Shown one piece after another: positions 10,598-22,816 of a stretch of 64,000 nucleotides of DNA (position 1 is the first letter of the stretch; each line of letters begins with the position of its first letter). The position numbers and the translations under genes were made by a program. The notes under the pieces were generated by a model. It searched no databases and was not told the DNA's origin. It saw nothing but the letters and a program-made list of their open reading frames with translations. Location of the stretch: assembly GCF_964355755.1 (NCBI RefSeq), contig NC_092671.1, positions 20,488,001 through 20,552,000 on the forward strand. The letters run 5' to 3'. Source of the DNA: Antedon mediterranea. Its lineage: Eukaryota > Echinodermata > Crinoidea > Comatulida > Antedonidae.

Positions 10598-13084
10598 CGG
10601 GTGCCAAACAAAACCCCAAATTAACTCTCCCGATTATACTGTCCCGATTATGATATGTCTCTTAACCTCATCCAAAACTTATGCAAAATAATTCAAATGA
10701 CCTACTGGAAAACTAAAAAAATAATGAATATCCCGAAATTGCGATCCCGATAATTCATTATAATATGGGTTATTTTATGATACTTTTTCACGATCATGCA
10801 TTGGAGTGCAAAACTGCGCAGCAAAAACAATAACAGCACTCTGTGTTTGAATCGTCTGGCAGATTATCGATCGCGCTAGGAGCTTCAATATTTTCCCAGT
10901 CTTCTGCATCGCAGCCTATTTTTAAAAAAACACATACAACTTGTATATCTTGTCATTTCTGGTACAGGGGTGTTTTGCTAGGCCTAGGCTAGGCAGTGAT
11001 TTGGTCGCCAAGCAGAGCGGTGCTTACAGTGGTAGGCATAGCTCCTATGCTAGGCTTGGGCGTATTCAGCCTAAAAGGTATGTGAAAATAGTTCATCCCA
11101 TGTTATAAAACAAGTAACAAGTGGAGATGCAGCACACTCAGGTATTCACAATGTCACACCAATGTAAATACCCTCGCTGCATATCCACGAATGCATTATT
11201 TGTATACTATCATTTAACATCAAAGAATCAGGAAATAGTAAAGCAAAGGAAATACAAAGTAAATGGAATTGCAGATGATGATCCCCCACAATGTATCAAA
11301 TAGCATGATGCGAACGGCCTTTAATAACATCCTGGTTCATATAAACCATGGAGAAATTATTTCTCCATGATATAAACCAAAGACAAATTTCAATGGATGG
11401 CAAGCTATAGTAATAGGATTAAATTCCCAAAATGTGTTCAATTGGGATCATGCTAATGGGAATCAAATTGTTGGGGGAAAATAGAAACTTTTAAAACAAA
11501 ATGTGTCATCATGTACATAATAAACATAGAATGCTTATTCCAGCACATTAAACAAAGCCATTAAAAACAGTACATCAGAGGATGATCAAAGGATAAGCTT
11601 ACAGAATACATCATTGTCAATGTGTAGGGATGTAACTAAACACATGTTTTGACCTTGGTGGAGACATGTGTTTCTGAGGATTCTTGAGTTTATTTAGCCA
11701 TGGGCATATACATGACTCCCATGATCTACAGTACCAAATCAGATCTCACCTAATATACAAGCATTTCCAAAAAGTTACATAAGCAAAAATAAAGATAATT
11801 CAAAGTAATACAGGTGAATATAAATATACTGTTACAGTATGAATATCAAGTAGTATTTACCTTTCTTATCAAATAATGAAAATATCATCATTAAAACTTT
11901 ACCATATTTATATAAACAATACTGACCTACTGTATCTTTAATGGGCATTGCAATATCATAAAGTTCTACTATTCCAGTATATGTCAATATTTATGATTTT
12001 GTAATGATTAGTTTTAATTTCTCTTTTCTTATATCTTTGTATTGAAATAAAAATTACAATTCTGCTTACTAGGTCTACTTGCTTGATGCAGTATCTGCTT
12101 TTTTGGAGAGTAAACTATTTTAGCCCTACTTGACGATCGTCGGGACACCATACGTGCGGACGGCGATTGGACCTAGACCTAGTTTTGCCTCAATATTTAC
12201 AGCCGATTTTGAAGAACGTTTTAGGTTTAGATTGTTTAGGAGTTTGGTTGATAGGATGGGTTTGGAATCCACTGAGTTTTGTTATTTATGGACCAATCGT
12301 CTAGTATGCTAGCTAGACCCGTAGCCATCGTGGCATGGAATCCCTAGTCAGATTGGCTCTCACCCATAACAAAAAATGATTTAGGCTAGTGTAGTATGTG
12401 AAGCCGATAATACGATCTGTACTATAGGGGTATAAAAATAGTATAATTTATGACTCCATGATCTGTACTAAATTTTGTATTTCATTAAATGTCAAATAAA
12501 TATAATTATGCTACTGTTATTATTACACTTTAGGCCTAGCTTAGAAAATATACAAAAAATGTATTTCACAATGATTGGGTGGTCATCGTTTGACAGGGGA
12601 GAGAGATGTAAATTAGTTGACAAACACAACGTACATGTATATGACGTCGCGAGTTTGGAATCCAGTGATGACGTGATTTTGTGAATATCTCATGAATATT
12701 AATGAGCTTCCCTAAGCTGCTAAAAAACAGACTTTCCATGAATTTACCCTAAAATGTATATGAAATTTAATTTTTTAAATTTCTCGTTATTACTTCTTCA
12801 TTCTGACATGTCTATATTGTTATAATATTTGTTATTTAATAAATAAACGATATTTAAAAGCAATTTTAAACCCAGGGTGATGTCACTTTGCAAACATATT
12901 CATATTCCTCCAACAATCCTCCAGGTTTTTTTTGCCGGGGCCTAGGCCTAATAAAGGTTAGTTTGGGAGGTAGGTATAGGCCTTCTAAATTTGGGTTTTA
13001 TGGCAAACAAAAGTACATTTAGGCACTATATTTCAACATCATTTGATATTGAATAAATTAGTATTAATTTTAATGCTTCGCGTA
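10598..13084. other. Cubilin intron, nothing recognised
   Basis: 2.5 kb of non-coding sequence with several AGGCCTA palindromes. I see no gene, RNA or clear transposon terminus. Confidence 0.4.
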
Positions 13085-13217
13085 CCTTTCCAAACTATGT
13101 GGAGAGCCTCTCGACGGTTATTTTTATTCATAACTTTTAGGTCTCATTGATTTACTTTTGTAATGTTTTTATGTCTTTCTTTGTACTTTGGTGAAATAAA
13201 TGATATGATATGATAAA
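13085..13217 (+). repeat. Probable LINE 3' tail
   Basis: A T-rich 3' UTR-like stretch ends in GGTGAAATAAATGATATGAT with a short ATGAT tandem tail. This is the pattern of many invertebrate LINE 3' ends. No reverse transcriptase remains. The call is by resemblance only. Confidence 0.35.
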
Positions 13218-13544
13218 CTATCGCACATCCTGCAATGCTTTTGTGTATGATGTGAAGTCATGAATGTAGATGCTCCCGACGAGAAATAGAATATTGTATT
13301 TACACTAATTTACTACACATTTTGTTTTTAATTGTATGGGCTTATGTTTAATTTGATACATTTAAATAACCTTTGTGAATTTCAGGTCCATTTTAAATTT
13401 CAACAACAAAAACTGTACTTTACCCTATATATCTACCCCAGTGGGCACAGAACATAATTTCAACGTTGAATCAACGTTGAAATATAGTTGATTTGTTGAA
13501 ATCATGTTGTCAGCGTATTTTAAACGTTGAATCAACGTTGAAAT

Positions 13545-15470
13545 AACATTTTTTCCCTAACTATTTTTTTAACGTTTAGTAATAAACATTGAATCAACGT
13601 TGAAATAACATTTTCTTTTTAACTAGTAATTTATGTTAATTAATAAATGTTGATTTAACGTTGAAATAACATTGTCTTTCTAACAAATGTTTTACGTTAA
13701 TTTATCAATGTTGATCCAACGTTGAAATAACATTGTTTTTCAAACAAATGTTTTACGTTAATTTATAAATGTTGATTCAACGTTGAAATAACATTGTATT
13801 TTTAACTAGAAATTTACGTTAATTTATCAATGTTGATCCAACGTTAAAATAACATTGTCCTTCTAACTAGTAATTTACGTTAATTTATCAATGTTGATTT
13901 AACGTTGAAATAACATTGTCTTTCTAACTAGTAATTTACGTTAATTTGTCAATGTTGATCCAACGTTGAAATAACATTGTATTTTTAACTAGAAATTTAC
14001 GTTAATTTATCAATGTTGATCCAACGTTAAAATCACATTCTATTTTTAACTCGAAATTTACGTTAATTTATCAATGTTGATCCAACGTTAAAATAACATT
14101 GTCCTTCTAACTAGTAATTTACGTTAATTTATCAATGTTGATTTAACGTTGAAATAACATTGTCTTTCTAACTAGTAATTTACGTTAATTTGTCAATGTT
14201 GATCCAACGTTGAAATAACATTGTATTTTTAACTAGAAATTTACGTTAATTTATCAATGTTGATCCAACGTTAAAATCACATTGTATTTTTAACTCGAAA
14301 TTTACGTTAATTTATCAATGTTGATCCAACGTTGAAATAACATTGTATTTTTAACTAGTAATTTACGTTAATTTATCAATGTTGATCCAACGTTGAAATA
14401 ACATTGTATTTTTAACTAGTAATTTACGTTAATTTATCAATGTTGATCCAACGTTGAAATAACAATGTATTTTTAACTAGAAATTTACGTTAATTTATTA
14501 ATGTTGATCCAACGTTGAAATAACATTGTATTTTTAACTAGAAATTTACGTTAATTTATTAATGTTAATTCAACGTTGAAATAACATTGTCTTTTTAACT
14601 AGTAATTTAAGTTAATTTATCATTGTTGATCTAACGTTGAAATAACATTGTCTTCTAACTAGTAATTTACGTTAATTTATCAATGTTGATCCAACGTTAA
14701 AATCGCATAGTATTTTTAACTAGAAATTTACGTTAATTTATCAATGTTGATCCAACGTTGAAATAACATTGTATTTTTAACTAGTAATTTACGTTAATTT
14801 ATCAATGTTGATCCAACGTTAAAATCACATAGTATTTTTAACTAGAAATTTACGTTAATTTATCAATGTTGATCCAACGTTGAAATAACATTGTATTTTT
14901 AACTAGTAATTTATGTTAATTTATCAATGTTGATCCAACGTTGAAATAACATTGTATTTTTAACTAGTAATTTACGTTAATTTATCAATGTTGATCCAAC
15001 GTTGAAATAACATTGTATTTTTAACTAGAAATTTACGTGAATTTATTAATGTTGATCCAACGTTGAAATAACATTGTATTTTTAACTAGAAATTTACGTT
15101 AATTTATTAATGTTGATCCAACGTTGAAATAACATTGTCTTTCTAACTAGTAATTTACGTTAATTTATCAATGTTGATACAACGTTGAAATAACATTATC
15201 TTTATATCTAGAAATTTACGTTAATTTATCAATGTTGATCCAACGTTGAAATAACATTGTATTGTTAACAAGAAATTTACATTAATTTATCAATGTTGAT
15301 CCAACGTTGCAATAACATTGTATTTTTAACTAGAAATTTACGTTAATTTATCAATGTAGATCCAACGTTGAAATAACATTGTCTTTCTAACTAGTAGGCT
15401 AATTTACGTTAATTTATCAATGTTGATCCAACGTTGAAATAACATTGTATTTCTAACTAGTATTTTTTTT
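13545..15470. repeat. Left subterminal array, about 31 units of about 61 bp
   Basis: The unit reads AATTTACGTTAATTTATCAA, then TGTTGATCCAACGTTGAAAT, then AACATTGTATTTTTAACTAG. Copies are 85-100% alike by eye, and those in the centre are the most alike, as expected from unequal crossing-over. Each unit has one CAACGTTG or CAACGTTA core. There are no spacers of unique sequence, so this is not a CRISPR-like array. Confidence 0.92.
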
Positions 15471-16770
15471 CAAACAGTTATTATTTTTGTTTTTCAATGT
15501 TATTCCAACGTTATTTTAACGTTGAAATCCAGTTGTCATTTTCAAATGACATGTTTTCAACGTTGAAAAACTCTTGAAATTATGTTGTTTTTTCAAACAA
15601 TTATTATTTTTGTTTTTCAATGTTAATTAAACGCTAAATTAAAGATAAATTCTATTTAATACTTTGGTTATGACATGTTTTTAACGTTTAATATCCATTG
15701 ATGTTTCAACGTTAAATTAACATTAGATTTCACAGTTGGCGGTTTATTTTATCATCCTTTATTGTAAAACAAATGATTATTGGTTATTTAGGAATTTTAG
15801 ATTGGCAAATCTTATTGTCTCTGTATAATACAAAAATGTTCTAGAAGTTGTGTTGAAAATGATCCTTTCATGCAAGATCAAATTTCATAAGATACGAGCT
15901 TGACATTGGTTAGTTTCGTTTTGATAAAATTTTGAAACTGGTGTCAGTAATTTCAGTTACTTCGACGTAGGCTAGGCCTACAGTAGTAGTGGTGTGTAGA
16001 AAAAAAAGGCTCATCATTGAAATTGTCAAATAAGTATGTTTTGAGGTAGGAAAACAATCTTTTTTATTTGTAATCTACTAATTTATAAGCTTTGAGCTTG
16101 ACTATTTCACCCTTATCAAACAATAGCTAGCCTCTAGTCTCTAGTAGGCCACACATGCATAGCTAGGCTATAGCCTGGTAGGCTAGTAGGCCTAGGCCTA
16201 TTCTATAGGCTAGGCTAGGCAGGCTGCCAAACTGATGAACTGAATTCACTCACTAGGCCTAGTGGAAGCATTTAGTATTATGCATGTCAAGGGCAAACAT
16301 TTGCCTTGCCAAGGATAACTACAGTACTGTACTTATTATGGTTATAAAATGGTATGTATTAGGCCTCTAGTAGTAGGCCTTTTAGTTCAATACTTTCTTT
16401 ATTTATCCAAAAGTATACATAAATATAACAATACATTATAATATATAATTAGTTGGCCTAGCTAGCTTTCTGCTAGGCTGTCTACAGTAGCTGCTAATGC
16501 TAGTATTAGTGTTAATAGTATACAAACACATGTTGCTAGCCTAGGACGGCTATTTGTTAAACTTACTCGCTTTCTTTATTTCAGATTGTAGGCCTAGCTA
16601 AGGCCCTTAGGCCTATGCCTAGCTAGAGTACAAAATAATGAAGTACATGTAGGCCTATAATCTTTTCTATGTGAATCAAACGAGAAAAATCTAATGGATG
16701 ATCAATATTTTTATATACAAAAGGTTGGTATTTATAGTTCTTAACTTTAATATTGAATTGAATAAATATT

Positions 16771-17738
16771 ACGCCGTGGTTAGGATTCCGGCACCGCAAC
16801 TCAACTTCCCATCGTTAGGGAATCCGACACGCTATTGCGCATGCCCAGAGCGAAGTAATTATAGCTTGCACTAGTGCCACAGACCGCGCACCACATTACC
16901 CGAGAGTCGGAGTGTTAACTAGGGATGTACTGTGTAGCCCCGTGTAGCCAAAGATATCTTTGCTGTGGCCTAGTTAGTCGTCGCGCGGGGGAGAGAGCGA
17001 TGGATGAAACTTGGCCTAGGCCATACATGAATTAATAATTACGCCACGCGTTAAAATAATTATTATGATATTGATAAGAATCAGCTTCCGTATTTCAAGA
17101 AATGTACGAAAATGAATAGCGTAGCTTTGCGACACCGACTTCTCCCGAACAGTTCTGTTTTTTTTTTCACATCCGCACGGCGGCTGCTGTCAACAAATCA
17201 ACTTGTATACGATTGCATGATGTTATGTACAGTATAAATGCGTTATATGAAATCTTTTATTTTGTACTTGAAAAATCATAAAAATTAAAACTAGTCATGC
17301 AATTATAATTCATAAATATATAAAGTTTATATATGAATGAAGCAAATTTAATTACGAAATAAATAGGCCCAATGGTCACATCTAGCTGGTAGGCCTACTA
17401 GTATTAGTAGGCATGTAGGCCGGCTAGTTCACCGTGGCGCAGCTATTAAAATGATCCATCGCTGTAAAGCTTGGTTCCCACTAGAACGTAACGCAAGGAC
17501 GTAAACGCAACGCAAGCGTTTTAACCAATGACAAGCGAAGTTATAGACAGTTAGCAATCACAAGCGAATAAGCCATCGCTTGTGATTGGTCAATTTACTT
17601 GCGTTGCGTTACGTCCTTGTGTTGCGTCGCTAGTGGGAACCACGCTTTGGTCTGTTGTAGACAAAAATAGAGTCGCCGATTACCTTGCTCTGGGCATGCG
17701 CAATAGCGTGTCGGATTCCCTAATCCTAACCACGGCGT
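16771..17738. mobile_element. 968-bp MITE with 7-bp target duplication AAATATT
   Basis: ACGCCGTGGTTAGGATT begins both termini. The inverted repeats continue as GGGAATCCGACACGCTATTG and then CGCATGCCCAGAGC. The left arm carries a 28-bp insertion relative to the right. AAATATT flanks at 16764-16770 and 17739-17745 form a perfect duplication. The core is non-coding and itself holds the TTCCCACTAG MITE at 17466-17648. Confidence 0.88.
17466..17648. mobile_element. TTCCCACTAG MITE, copy 1
   Basis: The arms are AAAGCTTGGTTCCCACTAG and AAAGCGTGGTTCCCACTAG (inverted), then a CGTAACGCAAGGACGTAAAC-like inner arm and the GACCAATCACAAGCGAAT motif. Copy 2 at 36806-36962 is in the opposite orientation and a partial copy lies at 37712-37811. 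Confidence 0.88.
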
Positions 17739-18719
17739 AAATATTAATACAGTGTTGCAATATTATTTACATAAATTGAATTGATTGCATATTTTACGTG
17801 TAAGTGTGAAATGATGTTCTGAATTGAATTTTTGTTTATGTACAGTATGATTTTTGAACAATGTGTTAAAGATATAATTGAACTGAACAATTTTTTTTTA
17901 AATGTTTTGTTGAATATGCCGTCACTATAGAGTTGTTCACTTTGACCAAAAATTAGATTTTTAAAAATGCATTTGTACCTTAAAAGGGGGACAATTTAAA
18001 CAAACAATTGGTTTTTGGTTAAATGTACTGTTTATTTTGTATTTTTGTTAAGTGAAATCTTTATTGTTTTTGTTTATTTTCTACGGCAAGTGAATATCTA
18101 AATTGTTAAAATTGCAAAATGGCAAGGTATTCAAAGTATGATTGTATTAATCTTCATTGTTCATGTTTTTTTTAATTTTTTACTGTATTATTTTTGTTTA
18201 AAACTACAGTAACTTGATTGAATTTGTTTCAGGTTTGGAAAAATAATATTGCCACACTTTTGGAAAGCATAGGACAATGTCAACACAGGAATCGAGGCAA
18301 CTGTTTATTGACTAATCGGAACAATGCAATTACAGTACTGTATTGTGTTATTGCCATCATTTGGACTTCTGCAACACTAGCACAAGGCACCTGTGACGTG
18401 TTGTATTTATTGTGTTTTACTGTAATCAGCCAATATTTATAGTTATTCAATCATGTTAGTTGGCAAACATATTACAAACTGGTTATTAGTATATTTTTTA
18501 TACTTAACATTGGTACCTGAGAACTGTCAGTGAGGATGTACATTATTTGATTGTTGCTTGGATTTTGCCTGATGATTTGATAACACCTGATTAAATGTTA
18601 TTTTATGTTTTTATAGAAATTAAAGATTAGTAAGATATACAGTATTTATAAAATGTCTGTCTCTATTGATGGATTCTGCGACGTAACAGTAACTTTACTA
18701 CTAACTACTTTAAAACCGT

Positions 18720-19460
18720 TGATTCAAATTGGATATAGTAATTCAACAAATCAAATTTCAACGTTAAATCTATGTTTAAATTTACGTTGATGCAAATTTT
18801 CATTTCAACTTAATTATTACGTTGTTTCAACGTTAATAATTTCAACATTGAATCAACATTGATAATTTCAACGTAGACATTTTTACGTTGTTTCAACGTT
18901 GATAATCTATGTTGAATCAACGTTGACATTTTTGTTGAGGCAAACTTTCATTTTCAACCATTTTTTCAACGTTATTTCAACGTTACTTATTTTAACGTTA
19001 TTTCAACGTTGTTTCAACGTTGATAATTTCTATGTTGATTCAACGTTGACATTTACGTTGAGGCAAACTTTCATTTTCAACCATTTTTTCAACGTTATTT
19101 CAACGTTACCTATTTTAACGTTGTTTCAACATTGATAATTTCTATGTTGATTCAACGTTGACATTTAAGTTGAGGCAAACTTTCATTTTCAACCATTTTT
19201 TCAACGTTATTTCAACGTTACTTATTTTAACGTTGTTTCAACGTTGATAATTTCTATGTTGATTCAACGTTGACATTTACGTTGAGGCAAACTTTCATTT
19301 TCAACCATTTTTTCAACGTTATTTCAACGTTACTTATTTTAACGTTGTTTCAACGTTGATAATTTCTATGTTGATTCAACGTTGACATTTACGTTGAGGC
19401 AAACTTTCATTTTCAACCACTTTTTCAACGTTATTTCAACGTTTGCAGATAACGTTGAAT
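18720..19460. repeat. Right subterminal array, about five units of about 117 bp
   Basis: Each unit contains TCTATGTTGATTCAACGTTG, then ACGTTGAGGCAAACTTTCAT, then TTTTTCAACGTTATTTCAAC and GTTGTTTCAACGTTGATAAT. The last four copies are nearly identical. CAACGTT occurs several times per unit, which raises core density toward the element end. Confidence 0.88.
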
Positions 19461-19493
19461 TAACGTTAATTCAACCAATTTTTGCCCACTGGG

Positions 19494-20512
19494 ACTACTC
19501 TATTTAGTTTACTCTAAATATTCTTATTTAAAGTATTAAGGGATTAAAATTATTTTAAAGACATTCACAGTTGTCCTTAATTTAAATAACAGAATTTACA
19601 GTATTTTGTGTACACACAGTCAAAAATATCAGCTACCATCAAGGTGTTCTGTATAGAAAATGCAACTGTTTTAATGTTACATGTAGTCATATAAATTATG
19701 TACTATTAAAGACACTTTCCCTGCAATTTTGAAGTTTTGTAAAAATAATGCATTTATATTTTACTTTTAAAACATTAAACTTAAAACATTAAACCAGAAT
19801 TGTCTTAAATGTACAGTAAAAACCCTCAATTACGAACCACAATATTACCGAATTTTATGGACATAGATTGATGACATCATAATGAAATATGTATGTAAAT
19901 ATATTCATAATACTAAGTGCAGTTATTTATATTGTTGCATGATACTTTATTCTTTTCATTTCATTATCGCTATACTTTTATGTGTTTATTTAGTTGATAA
20001 TTCATTTAGCATACACTGCATTTATGGCTGTTTTTAGGCCTAAAACTTTGACCTGTCTATAATGGCGTATAATAGCTGAGGTTTGTCACATATCGGTAAC
20101 ATCATTGAAAATTCTCTTGATTAGAAATTTGATACTTGCAATAAAACAATTAAACTGATAATACAAGTACTTTCTCATATCAAAATTGCTATAATGATTT
20201 AAATTTAAACCATAACACAAGATAAAGAGATATTGCCATAAACATTTATTGTTGTAGACATAGACAATGTAAACAGTGATTAAAACTATTCAAAGTCATT
20301 ACACCTTTTTTTTAAATTATGAAATTTTGTAAGTCACTGCAGAGGCCGTTAGTGATCATGGTAAATAGCTTAAATGATTAGTTTTGGTTAATGCATGCAT
20401 TATCTACCTGCTTGAACTTACAATTCAAGTAGGTACTAGGGGTTGTCTAATACCCTTAGACATATTGAAATCTTGTCAAAATAAAATTTTAACAGACACA
20501 TCTTAGCATACA
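19494..20512. other. Cubilin intron with a short dispersed-repeat fragment
   Basis: 19707-19812 (TTAAAGACACTTTCCCTGCA, then GAAGTTTTGTAAAAATAATG and ACATTAAACCAG) matches parts of the repeats at 44395-44830 and 48350-48962. The rest is unassigned AT-rich intron. Confidence 0.45.
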
Positions 20513-21105
20513 GGATTTTCGCGCCGCGGCTTTAGCCAGCTAAACCCCCAGAGAACATAATCAATAAGAAGCTTTATCATCACGAAAGCTATATATCTAA
20601 GGCTGACATTTTCCGATTTTTGTAAACTTGACTAATTTATAGGCTGCTGAACCAAAAAAAAAACATCTGGGAAAACAGACTCTATGAGGGCTAACGGTTG
20701 AACGATTTTGTATTCTCGCCCTTTGCTTGGTTGACGCGAATCAACAGACTGCGAAAGAAATTTTTCACATGTGCAGTTGTCTCTTCTGATTCATGAGGAC
20801 TGCATGTCCTAGCATGTCCTAGCATGTCCAACACACGTCGAGAAAATAATGTACTGTATTGAAATTCTTTGAATGAGGTTAAATAAACACTATTTTTTTA
20901 TTTAATAAACATGTAATATCCTATTTGATTGAATTTTACAATGTTGATATACAAAATATATTACTAAAAACCTCATACAATTGCCTACTGAGGGCGCAAT
21001 TTATTTACTTCGTTCATGGCTAAAAACGATTAGTAACGTCCGATCTTCATAATTCTTTCTTTATTTTAATATTGATACAAAATATTAACAGGCAATGTAT
21101 ATGCT
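20513..21105. repeat. Dispersed repeat, copy 1, interrupted by about 320 bp
   Basis: 20513-20727 and 21047-21105 together match the uninterrupted copy at 63649-63900. Shared words include TTTTCGCGCC, AGAAGCTTTAT, GAAAGCTATATA, TCTATGAGGGCT, ACGGTTGAACGA and TTCTTTCTTTATTTTAATAT. The 20728-21046 segment is therefore a later insertion or a lost segment in the other copy. It has no obvious inverted termini. Confidence 0.65.
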
Positions 21106-21529
21106 ATTGCTAATGTTAGTGCTACCCCAGTATCTACAATGCAACAGCTTCCATAATAAGTTTTAATCATGTGGGTCACTTTTCATTCCAAAGAGCTACA
21201 ACAAATTGAAATATACTGTATGATGAAATCAATTAACATTATTCTAATTTTTTTATGACATAATAAAATTTAAACACTTTGTAACTCATGTGAAAGAGAA
21301 CTAATTGAGCAAGAAGATATTAAAATCTAGGAGAAAATTTTATTTGGCTAAATAGGTTTATAGATAAACTGACTTTTGCCAAATGGCTAAATAAAATGAA
21401 ATGTTAGTGCTACCCCAGACAAGGCAGTTTGGGGCCAGCATTGGAAAGTAAAAAGACCTAAACTCACTTGCACCTGTAACACTGCAAGCCTATTGCATTA
21501 AAAAAAAATTAGAATTCAATATACTGTAC
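21106..21529. other. Cubilin intron, nothing recognised
   Basis: Non-coding AT-rich intron next to the GHLVFRTG exon. The phrase TGTTAGTGCTACCCCAG occurs twice (near 21113 and 21401). Confidence 0.4.
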
Positions 21530-21662
21530 CTTCTTTGTGGCTTCTTCTAAGTCAACCTCATTAAACAGGACTCTACCACTCCCACCACCTGTTTTAAAGG
21601 ATATATTATGGTTCTCTCCTGTACGAAAAACTAAATGACCACTGTTTGTCATCATTTTTGGC
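21530..21662 (-). CDS. CUBN: Cubilin exon: N-terminal GHLVFRTG segment
   Basis: The first base completes a split codon and 44 codons follow, ending in phase 0. The peptide contains PKMMTNSGHLVFRTGENHNI and ends EEATKK. The acceptor is TTGATTGCAG and the donor GTACAG. In vertebrate cubilin the segment just after the propeptide cleavage site has the same pattern: GxLVFxTG, N-I-x-F-x-TG, then an acidic DLEE/DLSE stretch that leads into a coiled coil. This identifies the gene and places the exon near the mature N terminus. The preceding exon must end two bases into a codon, and I could not find it in the window. Confidence 0.88.
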
Positions 21663-21996
21663 CTGCAATCAAAAATAAAAAGTTTATTATTAACACTTTC
21701 ACCAGCAAGACCCTGCTATACGAAAAGGGAGACCCAACATATACCTTAAATGCAGGCCTAATTTCTAGAGAACCGGTAAGATCATCGGCAATAATCCCAT
21801 GGGAAATCGAAAAATACACATCTCGACTCCAGACTCCACTCCACTCCACTTATTTAATAGCAGACCTAAGTATTTAATAATTATTTAATTCTAATTAATA
21901 TTTTATTTAACAGTGACGTAACTCCACTCTCGAATTCCCACTCTCATATCATGCAATAAAAGAAGTTTACGCCTCACTTTCAACAGCCTAGTCATA
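21663..21996. other. Upstream of the first detected cubilin exon, nothing recognised
   Basis: Open frames on both strands here overlap the exon edge and are chance frames. The missing 5' cubilin exon must lie in or beyond this region. Confidence 0.4.
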
Positions 21997-22717
21997 GGTC
22001 GTGTTCGTACGGTGGTTAAAATAAGCGCTTAATTTCACCCATGCCTCGGGTTATAAATTGAGCGTTGTTCGTACTTGAAATATTTAACCGCTTAAATGCT
22101 TAATCGACGAATCACAAACCGGAAATTACGTTTTAAGGTCAGTTGTCTTTACAACCTACGACCCCATTTTCGCACGCTAGTTTCGTGTTGTATATTTTTT
22201 ACTCGCGATCTTTCTTTACAATAACAATTACTTGCTACCTTTTACACTGCTTATCCTTGCGACAAACCTTATGCCTCTTAACGCCGATAATCCTGCCGAA
22301 ATATGCCTTCTCCTGACGACCATTATTTTACTCATTGACGAAGAATTTGAGCCCAATGTTACACGACGGAAACACCACCGACCAGCTAGGCCTACTACTA
22401 AACGGGGTGTATTCCTAAACGGTCTACACCAACAAGGACAGCACCAGCTGACGATCGCTCTCGAAGCGTGTATGGAAGAGCTTCGCAAGAGAAATGACGG
22501 GCCTAGGCAGCGAACGTTTGTCAAAATTTGACACATTGCCTCTATCGGAGATTTATTATCCTCGAAGGCCGAGTATAATTGGATTATCGCTGAAATAACC
22601 TGCAAATTTGGTGAACATTTTACCTCGAATTTTTTGTAGCCTGAGGCAAAAGTTAATTGGGCCACGCGAACGGAAATCGGGAATAAGCTGGTATTTTCAA
22701 CCCCTACGAACAGGCCC
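21997..22717. mobile_element. DNA transposon remnant, TIR GGKCSTGTTCGTA, possibly Harbinger-like
   Basis: The left end GGTCGTGTTCGTACGGTGG and the right end, inverted as GGGCCTGTTCGTAGGGGTTG, both lead into AAAATA and a CTTA motif. The flanks are ATA and TTA, close to the TWA target used by PIF/Harbinger elements. A 99-codon plus-strand frame at 22232-22531 (starting MLPFTLLILATNL, with an RRKHHR basic stretch) could be an N-terminal transposase scrap, but no catalytic motif is present. Confidence 0.5.
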
Positions 22718-22816
22718 TTAGAGATGTAGTGATAGCACAGCTATCGCTCGATATCCCAATATCCGGTTCAAAACATCGTAATGGGGATGAGTAATTCGTT
22801 CCCTCTCCGAGTTACA

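Larger units (their letters stand above)
13437..19493. mobile_element. Large element with CCCAGTGGGCA termini and CAACGTTG arrays
   Basis: The left end CCCAGTGGGCACAGAA and the right end, inverted as CCCAGTGGGCAAAAATTGG, delimit 6057 bp. Subterminal DNA on both sides is packed with the palindrome CAACGTTG. The left array (about 13545-15470) uses a unit of about 61 bp and the right array (about 18720-19460) a unit of about 117 bp. The middle has no recognisable transposase. A small frame at 18218-18442 (74 codons) is unassigned. A 968-bp MITE is nested at 16771-17738. Flanks share only 2 bp (AC), so target-site evidence is weak. A related element is at 53855-62251. Confidence 0.65.
222..21662 (-). 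other. CUBN: Cubilin gene, N-terminal portion (seven exons, gene span)
   Basis: Cubilin is a very large extracellular endocytic receptor that is held on the membrane by amnionless and carries ligands such as intrinsic factor-B12. Seven exons with GT-AG borders join in phase on the minus strand: 21530-21662, 6107-6295, 5861-5899, 5103-5204, 2431-2534, 1274-1403 and 222-396 (872 nt). The encoded order is a GHLVFRTG segment, a heptad-rich region, then EGF-like repeats. This is the layout of the cubilin N terminus, where the first part trimerises and contacts amnionless. I matched it to vertebrate cubilin from memory, with similar cysteine spacing and motifs over almost 290 residues. The signal peptide and propeptide exon upstream of 21662 were not found. 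The remaining EGF and CUB exons lie left of base 1. The 15.2-kb intron 6296-21529 is full of repeats. Confidence 0.9.

Noticed and set aside
13545-15470. Regular array resembling a CRISPR locus at first sight
   Set aside because: The whole 61-bp unit repeats with no unique spacers, and the context is a eukaryotic transposon.
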